Shown here piece by piece: positions 49,620 through 57,612 of a DNA stretch of 64,000 bases; the stretch's first letter is position 1; every line of letters begins with the position of its first letter. A program made the translations under genes and the position numbers. The notes below the pieces were generated by a model. That model was not told the DNA's origin. It did no database searches and saw only the letters and a list, made by a program, of their open reading frames with translations. The stretch spans positions 18,367 to 82,366 of the forward strand of contig CANPTW010000007.1 of the NCBI GenBank assembly GCA_947577075.1, written 5' to 3'. The DNA is from an uncultured Oscillibacter sp. (GTDB lineage Bacteria > Bacillota > Clostridia > Oscillospirales > Oscillospiraceae).

Positions 49620-51617
49620 ATGGATCAGTACATTGGAAAAACGCTGGACAACCGTTATGAGATACTGGAGCGCATCGGCACCGGGGGCATGGCGGTGGTT
49701 TACAAGACCAGGGACCAGCGGCTAAACCGTCTGGTGGCGGTGAAGGTCCTGAAGCCGGACCTGGCCCAGGACGAGGACTTCCGCCGCCGCTTCAATGCGG
49801 AATCCCAGGCTGTGGCCCAGCTGTCGCATCCGAACATTGTGTCGGTCTACGACGTGAGCCGGGGGGGCGACACGGAATATATCGTCATGGAGCTCATTGA
49901 CGGCATCACACTCAAGCAGTATATGGAGAAGCGGGGCCAGCTGAACTGGCGGGAATCCCTGCATTTCATCACCCAGATCATGCGGGGGCTCAGCCACGCC
50001 CACAGCCGGGGCATCGTCCACCGGGATATCAAGCCTCAGAACGTCATGGTCCTCCGGGACGGCAGCGTGAAGGTGGCGGATTTCGGCATTGCCTGCCTGG
50101 AGAACTCCGCCCAGACCCTGACCCAGGAGGCCCTGGGTTCCGTTCACTACATCTCTCCCGAGCAGGCGAGGGGAGAGCGGACCGACGCCCGGAGCGACAT
50201 CTATTCCGCCGGCGTGGTCATGTACGAGATGCTCACCGGGCGGCTGCCCTTCGAGGGGGATTCCGCCGTGTCCGTGGCCATCCAGCACCTCAGCGCCGTG
50301 CCCCTGGCCCCCAGGGAGCTGAACCCGGAAATTCCATCCCAGCTGGAATTGATCTGCATGAAGGCCATGACGCCCGATCTCAGCCGGCGCTATGCCTCCT
50401 CCGACGTCATGATCGCCGATCTGGAGGACTTCCGGAAGAACCCCAACATCAGCCTGGACTTTACCATGATGGACCTCCGGCCGGAGGAGCCGGCGGAACC
50501 CACCCAGCCCATCCGCACCTATGACCAGACCCTCCATCCCACGCCGAAAAACCGGGAGCGGGAACGGGTCCGGGAGCGCCGTCCGGCTTATGAGGACGAC
50601 TATGAGCCTCCCCGGCGGGGCGGCGGCGCCGGTGTGAAGGTGCTGGTTGGCGTGGCGGTGGTGCTGGCCCTGGCGCTGGCGGCGGTGCTGTTCAAAACGG
50701 TTTCGGATTCCCTGGAACAGCAGCAGCAGGTGCCGGAGACCTACGCGGTGCCCTCGGTTCTGGGCCGCACGCTGGAGCAGGCGGGCAGCATGGAGGAAGT
50801 GAAGGACGTCTTTACCCTGAAGGTGAACGACGAGAGCGTCTTCAGCGACGTCTATCCGGCGGGAACCATCGCCCAGCAAAACCCCGCGGAGGGCAGCCAC
50901 CGCAAGGGGGACAACCGGATCATCGAGGTCTGGCTCAGCGCCGGGAAGGACACCGGAGAGATGCTGGACGTGACCAACAAAACCGTGGCCCAGGCCACCG
51001 TTCTTCTGAAGAGCCTGAAGGAAAAGTACAATCTGGAGATTATAGCCGACGAAGCGGAGATGGAATTCAGCGACGAGGTCAACGAGGGCTATATCATCCG
51101 CAGCGAGCCCGCCGAAACGGAGCCGCTGGAAAACGGCGACATCGTCCGCCTGATCGTCAGCAAGGGGCCGGAGAAAAAGGAGGTCGTCGTGCCCAGGTTT
51201 GTGGACCAGCCCATTGACAAGGTTCTGCGGGAGCTGGCGGACACCTGGCACCTGACCTGCACCAACGCCGATATTGAATACGTGGAAAGCGACCAGGAAC
51301 CGGATACCGTCATTTGGCAGAGCCTTGAGGAAACCACCAAGGTAAAGGAGTGGGACACCATTAAATTCCAGGTCAGCGCCGGGGTTACAAATAAGACGAT
51401 TGAGCTCTATTTCAATCTGCCCCAGGACGACCGCACTACCGTTTCGGTGCGGGTCTACGTGGGTGACGAGGTCAATCCACAGTTTGACGAACGGGTCAGG
51501 ACGTCCGACGGCACGGTCCGCGTTCCGGAGCTGACAGGGTCCGGCTCCCAGATGGTCAAGGTTTACTTTGACGATGCGCTGGATCAGGAGCAGAGCCACG
51601 TGGTCCAGTTCACCTGA
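49620..51617 (+). CDS. prkC: PASTA-domain serine/threonine protein kinase
   Basis: A transmembrane kinase that senses muropeptides or lipid II in Gram-positives. The 665 residues comprise a kinase domain (1-270) with IGTGGMAVVYKTRDQRLNR, AVKVL, HRDIKPQNVMV and ADFGIACLEN, a Pro/Arg-rich linker, one membrane helix (about 339-361) and an extracellular part with about three PASTA repeats (for example PSVLGRTLEQAGSM, PRFVDQPIDKVLREL) plus a C-terminal beta domain. GGGAGGAGG precedes the ATG. In spore-formers PrkC also responds to germination signals. Confidence 0.97.
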   Translation: MDQYIGKTLDNRYEILERIGTGGMAVVYKTRDQRLNRLVAVKVLKPDLAQDEDFRRRFNAESQAVAQLSHPNIVSVYDVSRGGDTEYIVMELIDGITLKQYMEKRGQLNWRESLHFITQIMRGLSHAHSRGIVHRDIKPQNVMVLRDGSVKVADFGIACLENSAQTLTQEALGSVHYISPEQARGERTDARSDIYSAGVVMYEMLTGRLPFEGDSAVSVAIQHLSAVPLAPRELNPEIPSQLELICMKAMTPDLSRRYASSDVMIADLEDFRKNPNISLDFTMMDLRPEEPAEPTQPIRTYDQTLHPTPKNRERERVRERRPAYEDDYEPPRRGGGAGVKVLVGVAVVLALALAAVLFKTVSDSLEQQQQVPETYAVPSVLGRTLEQAGSMEEVKDVFTLKVNDESVFSDVYPAGTIAQQNPAEGSHRKGDNRIIEVWLSAGKDTGEMLDVTNKTVAQATVLLKSLKEKYNLEIIADEAEMEFSDEVNEGYIIRSEPAETEPLENGDIVRLIVSKGPEKKEVVVPRFVDQPIDKVLRELADTWHLTCTNADIEYVESDQEPDTVIWQSLEETTKVKEWDTIKFQVSAGVTNKTIELYFNLPQDDRTTVSVRVYVGDEVNPQFDERVRTSDGTVRVPELTGSGSQMVKVYFDDALDQEQSHVVQFT

Positions 51618-51618
51618 T

Positions 51619-52500
51619 ATGACGGGACGCATTCAAAAGGCCCTCAGCGGCTTTTACTACGTGGACACCGGGGAGGCGGTCCTGCGGTGCCGGGCCAGGG
51701 GGAAATTCCGAAAAGAGGGGATTTCCCCCCTGGTGGGGGACCGGGTGGAGGTCCGGGAGCTGGGCGGCGGGGAAGGCTTTGTGGAAACAATCCTCCCCCG
51801 GCGGAACGCCTTCACTCGGCCTGCCGTGGCCAACATCGACCAGCTGGTGGTCGTCGCCTCCGCCGCCATTCCCAAAACGGACCCGTTCCTCATGGACCGG
51901 GTGTCGGCCATCGCGGCGCTGAAAAACTGCGCCGTGGCGGTGGTGCTGAATAAGTGCGACCTGGACCCCGCGGACAATCTGTACCGCATTTACCGGGCCG
52001 CGGGCTTTCCAACCCTTCGTGTCAGCGCCGAAACCGGAGCCGGAATGGAGGAGCTGAAGGATTTGATTTCTGGAAAGCTCTCTGCCTTTACAGGCAACTC
52101 CGGCGTAGGGAAATCCAGCATTTTGAATGCGCTGGACCCGGACTTTCACCTTCCGGTGGGGGAGATCAGCACGGCCCTGGGCCGGGGACGGCATACCACC
52201 CGCCATGTGGAGCTCCACCGCCTCGCCTGCGGCGGGGAAGTAGTGGATACGCCGGGATTTTCTTCCTTTGACGCAGAGGAGCTGGACCTTGAGCTGAAGC
52301 GCCGCCTGCCGGAAACCTTTCCGGAGTTTGCGCCCTATCTGGATCACTGCCGCTTTGTGGGGTGCAGCCACACCCGGGAAAAGGGCTGCGCCGTGCTGGA
52401 GGCCCTTCGCCGGGGTGAGATTCAAAAGAGCCGCCATGACAGCTACCTGCGCCTTTACGAGGAGCTGAAGCCCCTTCGGGAGTGGCAGGAGAAGAAGTAA
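51619..52500 (+). CDS. rsgA: Ribosome small subunit-dependent GTPase RsgA
   Basis: RsgA helps maturation of the 30S subunit. The 293 residues have the N-terminal OB-fold, the circularly permuted GTPase motifs (NKCDLD, then FTGNSGVGKSSILNAL and DTPGFSSFDAE) and a C-terminal zinc-binding part (CRFVGCSHTREKGCAVLEA). No strong ribosome site is seen; the start is one base after the kinase stop, which suggests translational coupling. A terminator follows. In B. subtilis rpe and thiN come next before spoVM; both are absent here. Confidence 0.95.
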   Translation: MTGRIQKALSGFYYVDTGEAVLRCRARGKFRKEGISPLVGDRVEVRELGGGEGFVETILPRRNAFTRPAVANIDQLVVVASAAIPKTDPFLMDRVSAIAALKNCAVAVVLNKCDLDPADNLYRIYRAAGFPTLRVSAETGAGMEELKDLISGKLSAFTGNSGVGKSSILNALDPDFHLPVGEISTALGRGRHTTRHVELHRLACGGEVVDTPGFSSFDAEELDLELKRRLPETFPEFAPYLDHCRFVGCSHTREKGCAVLEALRRGEIQKSRHDSYLRLYEELKPLREWQEKK

Positions 52501-52537
52501 AAAAGCCCTCCGCCCTTTTATGAGGCGGAGGGCTTTT
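52501..52537 (+). terminator. Terminator of the yicC-rsgA gene block
   Basis: AAAAGCCCTCCGCC (52501-52514) / GGCGGAGGGCTTTT (52524-52537) with a 9-base loop; the stem begins right after the rsgA stop. Confidence 0.9.
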
Positions 52538-52739
52538 CCTGTCGGGACAGGGCGGAAACGGTTCCTGGGGAAGGAAGAGAACATCTGGGGGAGGCTTCCT
52601 GCTGTTGCGGAAAACAGCAGGAACATAGAAGGGGCAGAGGCTCCTTCTCAAGAGGCGCCGGTTGGGAAAGCCGGAAATTGAAGCACCATTTCCTTTGCCC
52701 TTGTATATACTGAGACAGAAAGAAAGGAGGCGTGACGCG

Positions 52740-52901
52740 ATGGGCTGTGGAAATCGGGGCGGAGGCTGCCGCCTGCTGGGCATCTGCGCTGTGGCTCTGG
52801 GGGCGGGAATTTTGATCTCCGCGGTCTTTCCGGTGGGCGTGCTGATGTTTTTGGTTGCGTTTCTGCTGATCGGCTGCGGCTGCGCCTGCTGCCGGAGGTG
52901 A
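52740..52901 (+). CDS. Small Cys-rich membrane protein
   Basis: The 53-residue product starts MGCGNRGGGCRLLGICAVAL, has one or two hydrophobic helices (about 11-30 and 33-45) and ends LIGCGCACCRR, with eight cysteines in all. AAAGGAGG with an eight-base spacer precedes the ATG, a strong site. No family was recognised. A TATACT at 52706-52711 may be a -10 box, without a clear -35. It lies between rsgA and spoVM in a neighbourhood rich in sporulation genes; a role in the spore is possible but unproven. Confidence 0.65.
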   Translation: MGCGNRGGGCRLLGICAVALGAGILISAVFPVGVLMFLVAFLLIGCGCACCRR

Positions 52902-52970
52902 CGGCCCCCTGGAAGCTGAAGGCGTCTGCATGGAAAGCGCCGTCCGGTTTCCGGAGCGCAGACCAGAGGT

Positions 52971-53102
52971 ATGGACTGCCGCTGCGCCGGCGGGGGCCAG
53001 GGGGCGCGGCTGCTGAAGCTGACGGATCAAGCTGCCGCAATCCGGCAGGTTGAAGACATCTTCCAGCGCCTGTGCCGGCAGGGGAAGGGCGTCCCCGAAT
53101 GA
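52971..53102 (+). CDS. Possible 43-aa protein
   Basis: A short frame, MDCRCAGGGQGARLLKLTDQ and onward, with AGAGG directly before the ATG. The second half (QAAAIRQVEDIFQRLCRQG) looks helical. It has no recognised family and may be chance; it could also be the remnant of a larger gene. It is listed because the 260 bases between the Cys-rich gene and spoVM contain nothing else with a ribosome site. Confidence 0.3.
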   Translation: MDCRCAGGGQGARLLKLTDQAAAIRQVEDIFQRLCRQGKGVPE

Positions 53103-53161
53103 CAAAAGCCGGCGTTTCAATACGCGTTCAATCACGTCAAGGGACAGAGAGGAGGCGGCGT

Positions 53162-53230
53162 ATGAACATCGTGGTTTGGAAGTCCCCCAAAATGCTCCGG
53201 GGCATCCTGAAGAAGATTTTCAAGGTGTGA
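53162..53230 (+). CDS. spoVM: Stage V sporulation protein M
   Basis: A 22-residue peptide, MNIVVWKSPKMLRGILKKIF plus KV, matching the amphipathic SpoVM pattern (short hydrophobic start, Lys-Ser/Leu-Pro-Lys, Gly-Ile/Val and a basic helix). SpoVM binds the convex forespore membrane and anchors SpoIVA at the start of coat assembly. AGAGGAGG seven bases before the ATG is a strong ribosome site. Position after prpC-prkC-rsgA is the same as in B. subtilis. spoIVA, its partner, is 4.4 kb downstream. Genes this short are often missed by automatic callers. Confidence 0.85.
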   Translation: MNIVVWKSPKMLRGILKKIFKV

Positions 53231-53233
53231 GAC

Positions 53234-53260
53234 ATATCCATGCCCGGCGGTTCATAGAGT
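53234..53260 (+). promoter_or_regulatory. Sigma-E-type promoter of the SPOCS-LysM gene
   Basis: ATA (53234-53236), 16 bases, CATAGAGT (53253-53260), the same pattern as before spoIIIAA and spoIVA. Transcription would start near 53267. Confidence 0.75.
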
Positions 53261-53287
53261 AGGACATGGATTCTATGAACTGCCGGG
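53243..53287. promoter_or_regulatory. Inverted repeat across the sigma-E promoter
   Basis: CCCGGCGGTTCATAG (53243-53257) and CTATGAACTGCCGGG (53273-53287) are 15-bp inverted arms with one mismatch, separated by 15 bases. The left arm includes half of the -10 box, so the repeat could bind a regulator, or be a hairpin only partly present in the transcript. Confidence 0.55.
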
Positions 53288-53304
53288 AAAGGAAGGAATT
53301 CTTC

Positions 53305-54843
53305 ATGGAGCTGGAATTAAAAAAAGTGTCCTTGGACACCTATGAAACGGGAGGGGAACTCACCCTGACCCAGGAGGAGACGGCGGAGACCATTGTGCCG
53401 GATTACTGCCCCGATATTGCCCGCATCATCGAAACAGTGGGAAAGGTGTTCCTCCACAGCCGGGAGCTGCGGGATGGGAAAGCGGAGCTTTCCGGTACGG
53501 TCCGGGTCACCGTTCTTTATACTCCGGATGGGGAGAGCGGCGTCCGCACGCTGGAATTTGCCATTCCCTTCACGGCGGAAAGCGACGGCCGGGCTCTGCC
53601 GGGCTGTCAGCATTTAACGGCGGAAACCGAGGCGGAGTTTCTGGAGGCGCGGGTGCTGAATCCCCGCAAGATTTTCACGCACTGCAAGCTGGTGACCCAT
53701 GTGACCGGCTATCAGCGCAAGCCCTTTTTGTTCTGTGAGGACGTAGAGACAGAATCAGGGCTCCAGGTCGAAAAACGGCAGGAGAAACAGCATGCAATCC
53801 TCCTGACACACATTGCAGAAAAGGATTTTACCTTTACAGAGGAAATGAACCTCTCCCCAGGCCGGGAGGGGGCGGCGGAGCTGCTGACCAGTCAGGTTTC
53901 CAGCACCGTCTCAGAGGCAAAGATCGTGGGCAGCAAGCTGATTTTCAAGGGCGTCTTTTCCATCAGCCTGCTTTACCGGGACAGCAGCGGCGCCTGCGGC
54001 TCCGCCTCCTCGGAGCTGCCCTTTTCGCAGATCATGGAGGTGGAAGGGGCCCAGGAGGGCGCCGCCGCCAGCTTGCAGCTGCAGCTGACCGGAACGGATT
54101 TTCAGATCGACGGAGATGATCCCGAGGGGCGCCAAATTGCGGTGACGCTGTATCTCCACGCCACGGCCCTCCTGCGGGAGGAACAGGAGCTGACGCTGCT
54201 GAGCGATCTCTATTCCACCGCCTATGACATGACCTATGAGGCTGCGCCGCTGAACATCACAAGCTTCTGCGAAAACCTGACCCGCCGCCAAACCCTGCGG
54301 GAGGTTTTGGAAATCGGCGTGGTGGCGGAGTCCATTCTGGCCCTTTCCGCCGGCTGCGGCACGGTGTCCGTCAGCCGGGAGGGAAACACGGCCGTGCTTC
54401 GGACCGGAGTGACGGTTCGGGCTATGTATTTGGACGAGGGCGGCGTGCCGCTGGTGGCGGAGCGCAGCATTGACGCCAGCTGCCAGCTGGAGCTGCCGGA
54501 GGACTGCCGGGTGACTGCCAGGGCCGTCTGCTCCGAGGAGGTTCAGGGCACCCTGGGGGACCGGGGAATCGAGGTCCGCTTCCCGGTGGATTTCCATGTA
54601 GAGGCGGCGGCCAGGGTGAAAAAGGTCTGCGTCTCCGCCGCCAAGCTGGACACCGAAACCACCAAGGATCTGGGCGGCGCCCCGTCCCTGGTCCTGCGGT
54701 GCATCGGGCGGCAGGAGAGCGCCTGGGATCTGGCGAAAAAGTACAACACCACCATTGCCGCCATCCTCTCCGCCAACCAGCTGGAAGAGGAAGGGGAAAT
54801 CCCTCAGGATCAGATGCTTCTGATTCCCAGAAAAAGAGCTTGA
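53305..54843 (+). CDS. SPOCS (DUF3794) and LysM domain protein
   Basis: The 512-residue protein contains DUF3794/SPOCS domains, the type found in SafA/CotE-like spore coat morphogenesis proteins (VPDYCPDIARIIETVGKVFL near residue 35; ETAEAE-type repeats; VCSEEVQGTLGDRGIEVRFP near 425), and a C-terminal LysM domain (QESAWDLAKKYNTTIAAILS, from about 467) for peptidoglycan binding. It probably sits at the spore surface. GGAAGG precedes the ATG at 53305. The sigma-E promoter and the place next to spoVM and spoIVA fit a coat role, inferred. Confidence 0.88.
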   Translation: MELELKKVSLDTYETGGELTLTQEETAETIVPDYCPDIARIIETVGKVFLHSRELRDGKAELSGTVRVTVLYTPDGESGVRTLEFAIPFTAESDGRALPGCQHLTAETEAEFLEARVLNPRKIFTHCKLVTHVTGYQRKPFLFCEDVETESGLQVEKRQEKQHAILLTHIAEKDFTFTEEMNLSPGREGAAELLTSQVSSTVSEAKIVGSKLIFKGVFSISLLYRDSSGACGSASSELPFSQIMEVEGAQEGAAASLQLQLTGTDFQIDGDDPEGRQIAVTLYLHATALLREEQELTLLSDLYSTAYDMTYEAAPLNITSFCENLTRRQTLREVLEIGVVAESILALSAGCGTVSVSREGNTAVLRTGVTVRAMYLDEGGVPLVAERSIDASCQLELPEDCRVTARAVCSEEVQGTLGDRGIEVRFPVDFHVEAAARVKKVCVSAAKLDTETTKDLGGAPSLVLRCIGRQESAWDLAKKYNTTIAAILSANQLEEEGEIPQDQMLLIPRKRA

Positions 54844-54878
54844 AAAGGAGCGCGGGAGGGTTCTCCCGCGCTCCTTTT
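54843..54878. terminator. Bidirectional terminator between the SPOCS gene and the ABC transporter
   Basis: AAAAGGAGCGCGGGAG (54843-54858) pairs with CTCCCGCGCTCCTTTT (54863-54878). T-rich ends on both strands serve the convergent genes on either side. Confidence 0.9.
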
Positions 54879-54912
54879 CTATAAAGTAAATTTGCTTTTA
54901 TCTTATTCTCGT

Positions 54913-55680
54913 TCAGCCGTTTGCGTACCGGGAGAGGAACTGCTTTGTCCGTTCCTCCTTCGGATGGTCGATGACCTCTCTGGGATCGCCCTGTTCCACG
55001 ATGACGCCGCCGTCCATGAAGATCACCTGGTCCGCCACGTCCCGGGCGAAGGCCATCTCATGGGTGACGATGATCATGGTGGTCTTCTGCTCCGCCAGAG
55101 AGCGGATAACCCGCAGAACCTCTCCGGTGAGCTCCGGGTCCAGGGCGGAGGTGGGCTCGTCAAAGCAGAGAATGTCCGGCTGGAGGGCCAGCGCCCGGGC
55201 AATGGCCACCCGCTGCTGCTGCCCGCCGGAGAGCTGGTGGGGATAATGGTCTGCCCGGTCCGCCAGGCCCATCTGGTCCAGCAGCTCCCGGCCCGCCTTT
55301 GCAATGTCCTCCTTGCCCTCTCCGCCCCGCTCCTTGGCCAGCAGCTCCCGGGCCAGGGTGACGTTCTGCAGGGCCGTGTACTGGGGGAAGAGGTTGAAGT
55401 TCTGGAACACCAGGCCGAAGTGGAGGCGCTTCTGGCGGATGTCCTTCTCCGCCTGGGTGGAGGGGTCCGACGCGTCGAAGATAACGTTGCCCTTCACGGA
55501 GATGGCGCCGTGGTCCGGCCGCTCCAGGAAGTTCAGGCAGCGGAGCAGGGTGGTCTTGCCGGAGCCGGAGGAGCCGATGATGGACAGGGCCTGGCCCTCC
55601 TCCAGGGAGAAGCTGATATCGCTGAGGACCTGCGTGTCCCCGAAGTGCTTTTCAATATGTTGAACCTCTAAAATCGCCAT
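54913..55680 (-). CDS. Amino acid ABC transporter ATP-binding protein
   Basis: A 255-residue polar amino acid type ATPase (GlnQ/ArtP group): Walker [22 protein letters not shown]-loop [17 protein letters not shown], signature [17 protein letters not shown] and Walker [15 protein letters not shown], then the [13 protein letters not shown] switch. The ATG at 55680 follows GAGAGGGG at a rather long distance. It is the last gene of an operon, binding protein-permease-ATPase, on the minus strand. The substrate amino acid cannot be read from the sequence. Confidence 0.95.
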   Translation of the reverse strand: MAILEVQHIEKHFGDTQVLSDISFSLEEGQALSIIGSSGSGKTTLLRCLNFLERPDHGAISVKGNVIFDASDPSTQAEKDIRQKRLHFGLVFQNFNLFPQYTALQNVTLARELLAKERGGEGKEDIAKAGRELLDQMGLADRADHYPHQLSGGQQQRVAIARALALQPDILCFDEPTSALDPELTGEVLRVIRSLAEQKTTMIIVTHEMAFARDVADQVIFMDGGVIVEQGDPREVIDHPKEERTKQFLSRYANG

Positions 55681-55696
55681 TGTGTTGTAACCCCTC

Positions 55697-56386
55697 TCAA
55701 TGGAAATATTCCAGCTTCTTCTCCAGCTTCCCCAGGAGAATGGTCGCAATCCCGCTGAACGCGAGATAGTATACCGCTGTGAAGAACAGCGGCCACACCA
55801 GGCCCGCGTAGCCCTGGTTGCCCTTCATGAAGGACTCGCCCATCCAGATGACCTCCTGCAGGGCCACGACCCGGGCCAGGGAGGTGTCCTTGACCAGGGT
55901 GATGATCTCATTGGACATGGGAGGAACAATGCGCTTTATCATCTGCAGCAGCGTGATCTTGAAGAAAATCTGCCGTTTTGTCATGCCAAGCACCAGTCCG
56001 GCCTCCTGCTGCCCCACGGGTACGCCCTGGATGCCGCCCCGATAGATCTCCGAGAAATAGCAGGCGTAGTTGATGACAAAGGCCACCGCCACAGCGGTAA
56101 AGCGCCCGGACTCTCCGCCGCTCCAAATATGGAACCCCTTCAGGCCGGGCACATAGTAAAGGGCAATGATCTGGAGGACCAGGGGCGTGCCCCGGACCAT
56201 CCAGACCACGGTTTTCGTCAGCCACCGCAGGGGAGGAATGCGGCTCATGGAGCCGAAGGAAATGACCAGTCCCAGGGGAACGGCCCCCACCAGCGTGACA
56301 AAAAAGAGCTGGAGGGTCTTGACAAAGCCGGTATTCAGGGCAGACAGGACCGTCTGAAACTCGGTGGAAGCAAAAAAGGAAAACAT
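55697..56386 (-). CDS. Amino acid ABC transporter permease
   Basis: A 229-residue HisM/GlnP-type permease: about five membrane helices, the N-terminal [56 protein letters not shown], and the EAA motif [20 protein letters not shown] with [17 protein letters not shown]. It lies between the binding-protein gene and the ATPase gene, 16 bases before the latter. A hairpin at 56430-56458 separates it from the binding-protein gene, possibly lowering its expression. Confidence 0.95.
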   Translation of the reverse strand: MFSFFASTEFQTVLSALNTGFVKTLQLFFVTLVGAVPLGLVISFGSMSRIPPLRWLTKTVVWMVRGTPLVLQIIALYYVPGLKGFHIWSGGESGRFTAVAVAFVINYACYFSEIYRGGIQGVPVGQQEAGLVLGMTKRQIFFKITLLQMIKRIVPPMSNEIITLVKDTSLARVVALQEVIWMGESFMKGNQGYAGLVWPLFFTAVYYLAFSGIATILLGKLEKKLEYFH

Positions 56387-56429
56387 GGAATCGTCCTCTC
56401 ATTGGAAATTTCGGGGAGGAAAACCGTCC

Positions 56430-56458
56430 AAAGGCAGAGAGGTTTCCTCTCTGCCTTT
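56430..56458 (-). terminator. Intercistronic hairpin between binding-protein and permease genes
   Basis: AAAGGCAGAGAGG (56430-56442) / CCTCTCTGCCTTT (56446-56458), a 13-bp stem with a 3-base loop. No T-run on the minus strand beyond TTT; probably an RNA-stability or partial termination element giving more binding protein than permease. Confidence 0.6.
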
Positions 56459-56490
56459 GCGGGTTCAGGCCTTGTTGAAAATTGGCGGGC

Positions 56491-57390
56491 TTACTCCAAA
56501 ATCAGGGATTCCTGCACGCCATAGGTGGTGCCGGTCTCCAGAACGGAACCGTCGGCAATGGCGGCGGCCCAGAATTCGTTCCACGCGGCCACCAGGTCGG
56601 ATCCCTTGCGGAAGCCCACGCCGTACTCCTCGGACTCCAGGCCCTGGGCGGTGTTCAGGTTGACCGTATACGTAAGATTCGCGTAGTTGGTGCCTTCTCC
56701 GATCATGGCTCCGGCCATCAGCAGGTCGATGACGGCGGCGTCGGCGGTGCCGGCGGAAACCTCCATCAGCGCGTCGGCCTGCTTCGCCACAGCGGTGGTG
56801 GAGGCGCCCAGAGCCTCGGCGGCGTCCTCGCCGGCGGAGCCGGATTCCACGGCTACGTTCAAGCCCTCCAGGCTGGTCAGGTTTTCAAAGTCCGCAGCCC
56901 TGTCGGCGGGGACCACCAGCACCTGGGCGTTGAGGCAGTAGGCATTTCCGGTATCCATAGCCGCTTTGACTTCGTCGTTCAGGGTCATGCCGTTCCAGAC
57001 GCAGTCGATGCTTTTGGCGTCCAGCTCCATGACCTTGTAATCCCAGGTGATCTCCTGGAACTCCACCGTAACGCCCAAACTCTCGGCGAAGGCAGAGGCC
57101 ATATCGGCGTCAAAGCCGATCCAGCTGCCGTCGGCGTCCCGGTAATCCATGGGGGCAAAGTCCGTCATGCCAACCACCAAGGTGCCCTTGCCCTGCACGT
57201 AGGCCAGGTCGCTGTCGGCGTCCGCTTGACCGCTTTCGGCGTCCCCGGTCTTCTGGTCCTCCGGGGCGGCTGCCGGGGTTCCGCTGTCTCCGCTTTTATC
57301 GGAGTCTGCGTCCTTGCCGCCGCAGGCGGCCAGGCTCAATACCATGGCAAGGGCCAGCAGAAGGGCCCAAAACTTCTTGTGTTTCATCAT
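56491..57390 (-). CDS. Amino acid ABC transporter substrate-binding lipoprotein
   Basis: The 299-residue precursor has a lipoprotein signal peptide (basic MMKHKKF, hydrophobic core, lipobox LSLAAC) and an Asp/Ser/Gly-rich linker, then a periplasmic-binding SBP_bac_3 domain (GTLVVGMTDFAPMDYRDADG, IGFDADMASAFAESLGV, SIDCVWNGMTLNDE). GGAGG stands eight bases before the ATG at 57390; an ATG at 57405 overlaps this site and is rejected. It is the first gene of the transporter operon with its own promoter. Confidence 0.93.
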   Translation of the reverse strand: MMKHKKFWALLLALAMVLSLAACGGKDADSDKSGDSGTPAAAPEDQKTGDAESGQADADSDLAYVQGKGTLVVGMTDFAPMDYRDADGSWIGFDADMASAFAESLGVTVEFQEITWDYKVMELDAKSIDCVWNGMTLNDEVKAAMDTGNAYCLNAQVLVVPADRAADFENLTSLEGLNVAVESGSAGEDAAEALGASTTAVAKQADALMEVSAGTADAAVIDLLMAGAMIGEGTNYANLTYTVNLNTAQGLESEEYGVGFRKGSDLVAAWNEFWAAAIADGSVLETGTTYGVQESLILE

Positions 57391-57442
57391 GCTTTCATCC
57401 TCCAAAATGGAACAGGCGGGCCTGTTCGTTTAATACGCTAGC

Positions 57443-57471
57443 AGTTTACCATATTAAAGCGCCTCTGTAAA
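57443..57471 (-). promoter_or_regulatory. Sigma-A promoter of the amino acid transporter operon
   Basis: On the minus strand TTTACA (57471-57466) and TAAACT (57448-57443) with a 17-base spacer. Confidence 0.72.
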
Positions 57472-57547
57472 GCATGATTTCGACTAAATCGCCCCGGCGG
57501 GCGGCGGGGGTTCTTTGTGCGCTTTTTCTAAAACAAGACGGGCTGTC

Positions 57548-57574
57548 ATACTTTTGGGGAAGCGGACATAGAGT
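57548..57574 (+). promoter_or_regulatory. Sigma-E-type promoter of spoIVA
   Basis: ATA (57548-57550), 16 bases, CATAGAGT (57567-57574), identical in layout to the promoters at 15369 and 53234. Known spoIVA genes are under sigma-E, which supports the reading. Confidence 0.82.
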
Positions 57575-57612
57575 GGAAACATGAATATGGAGCGGAAAAA
57601 GGACGGGATACT

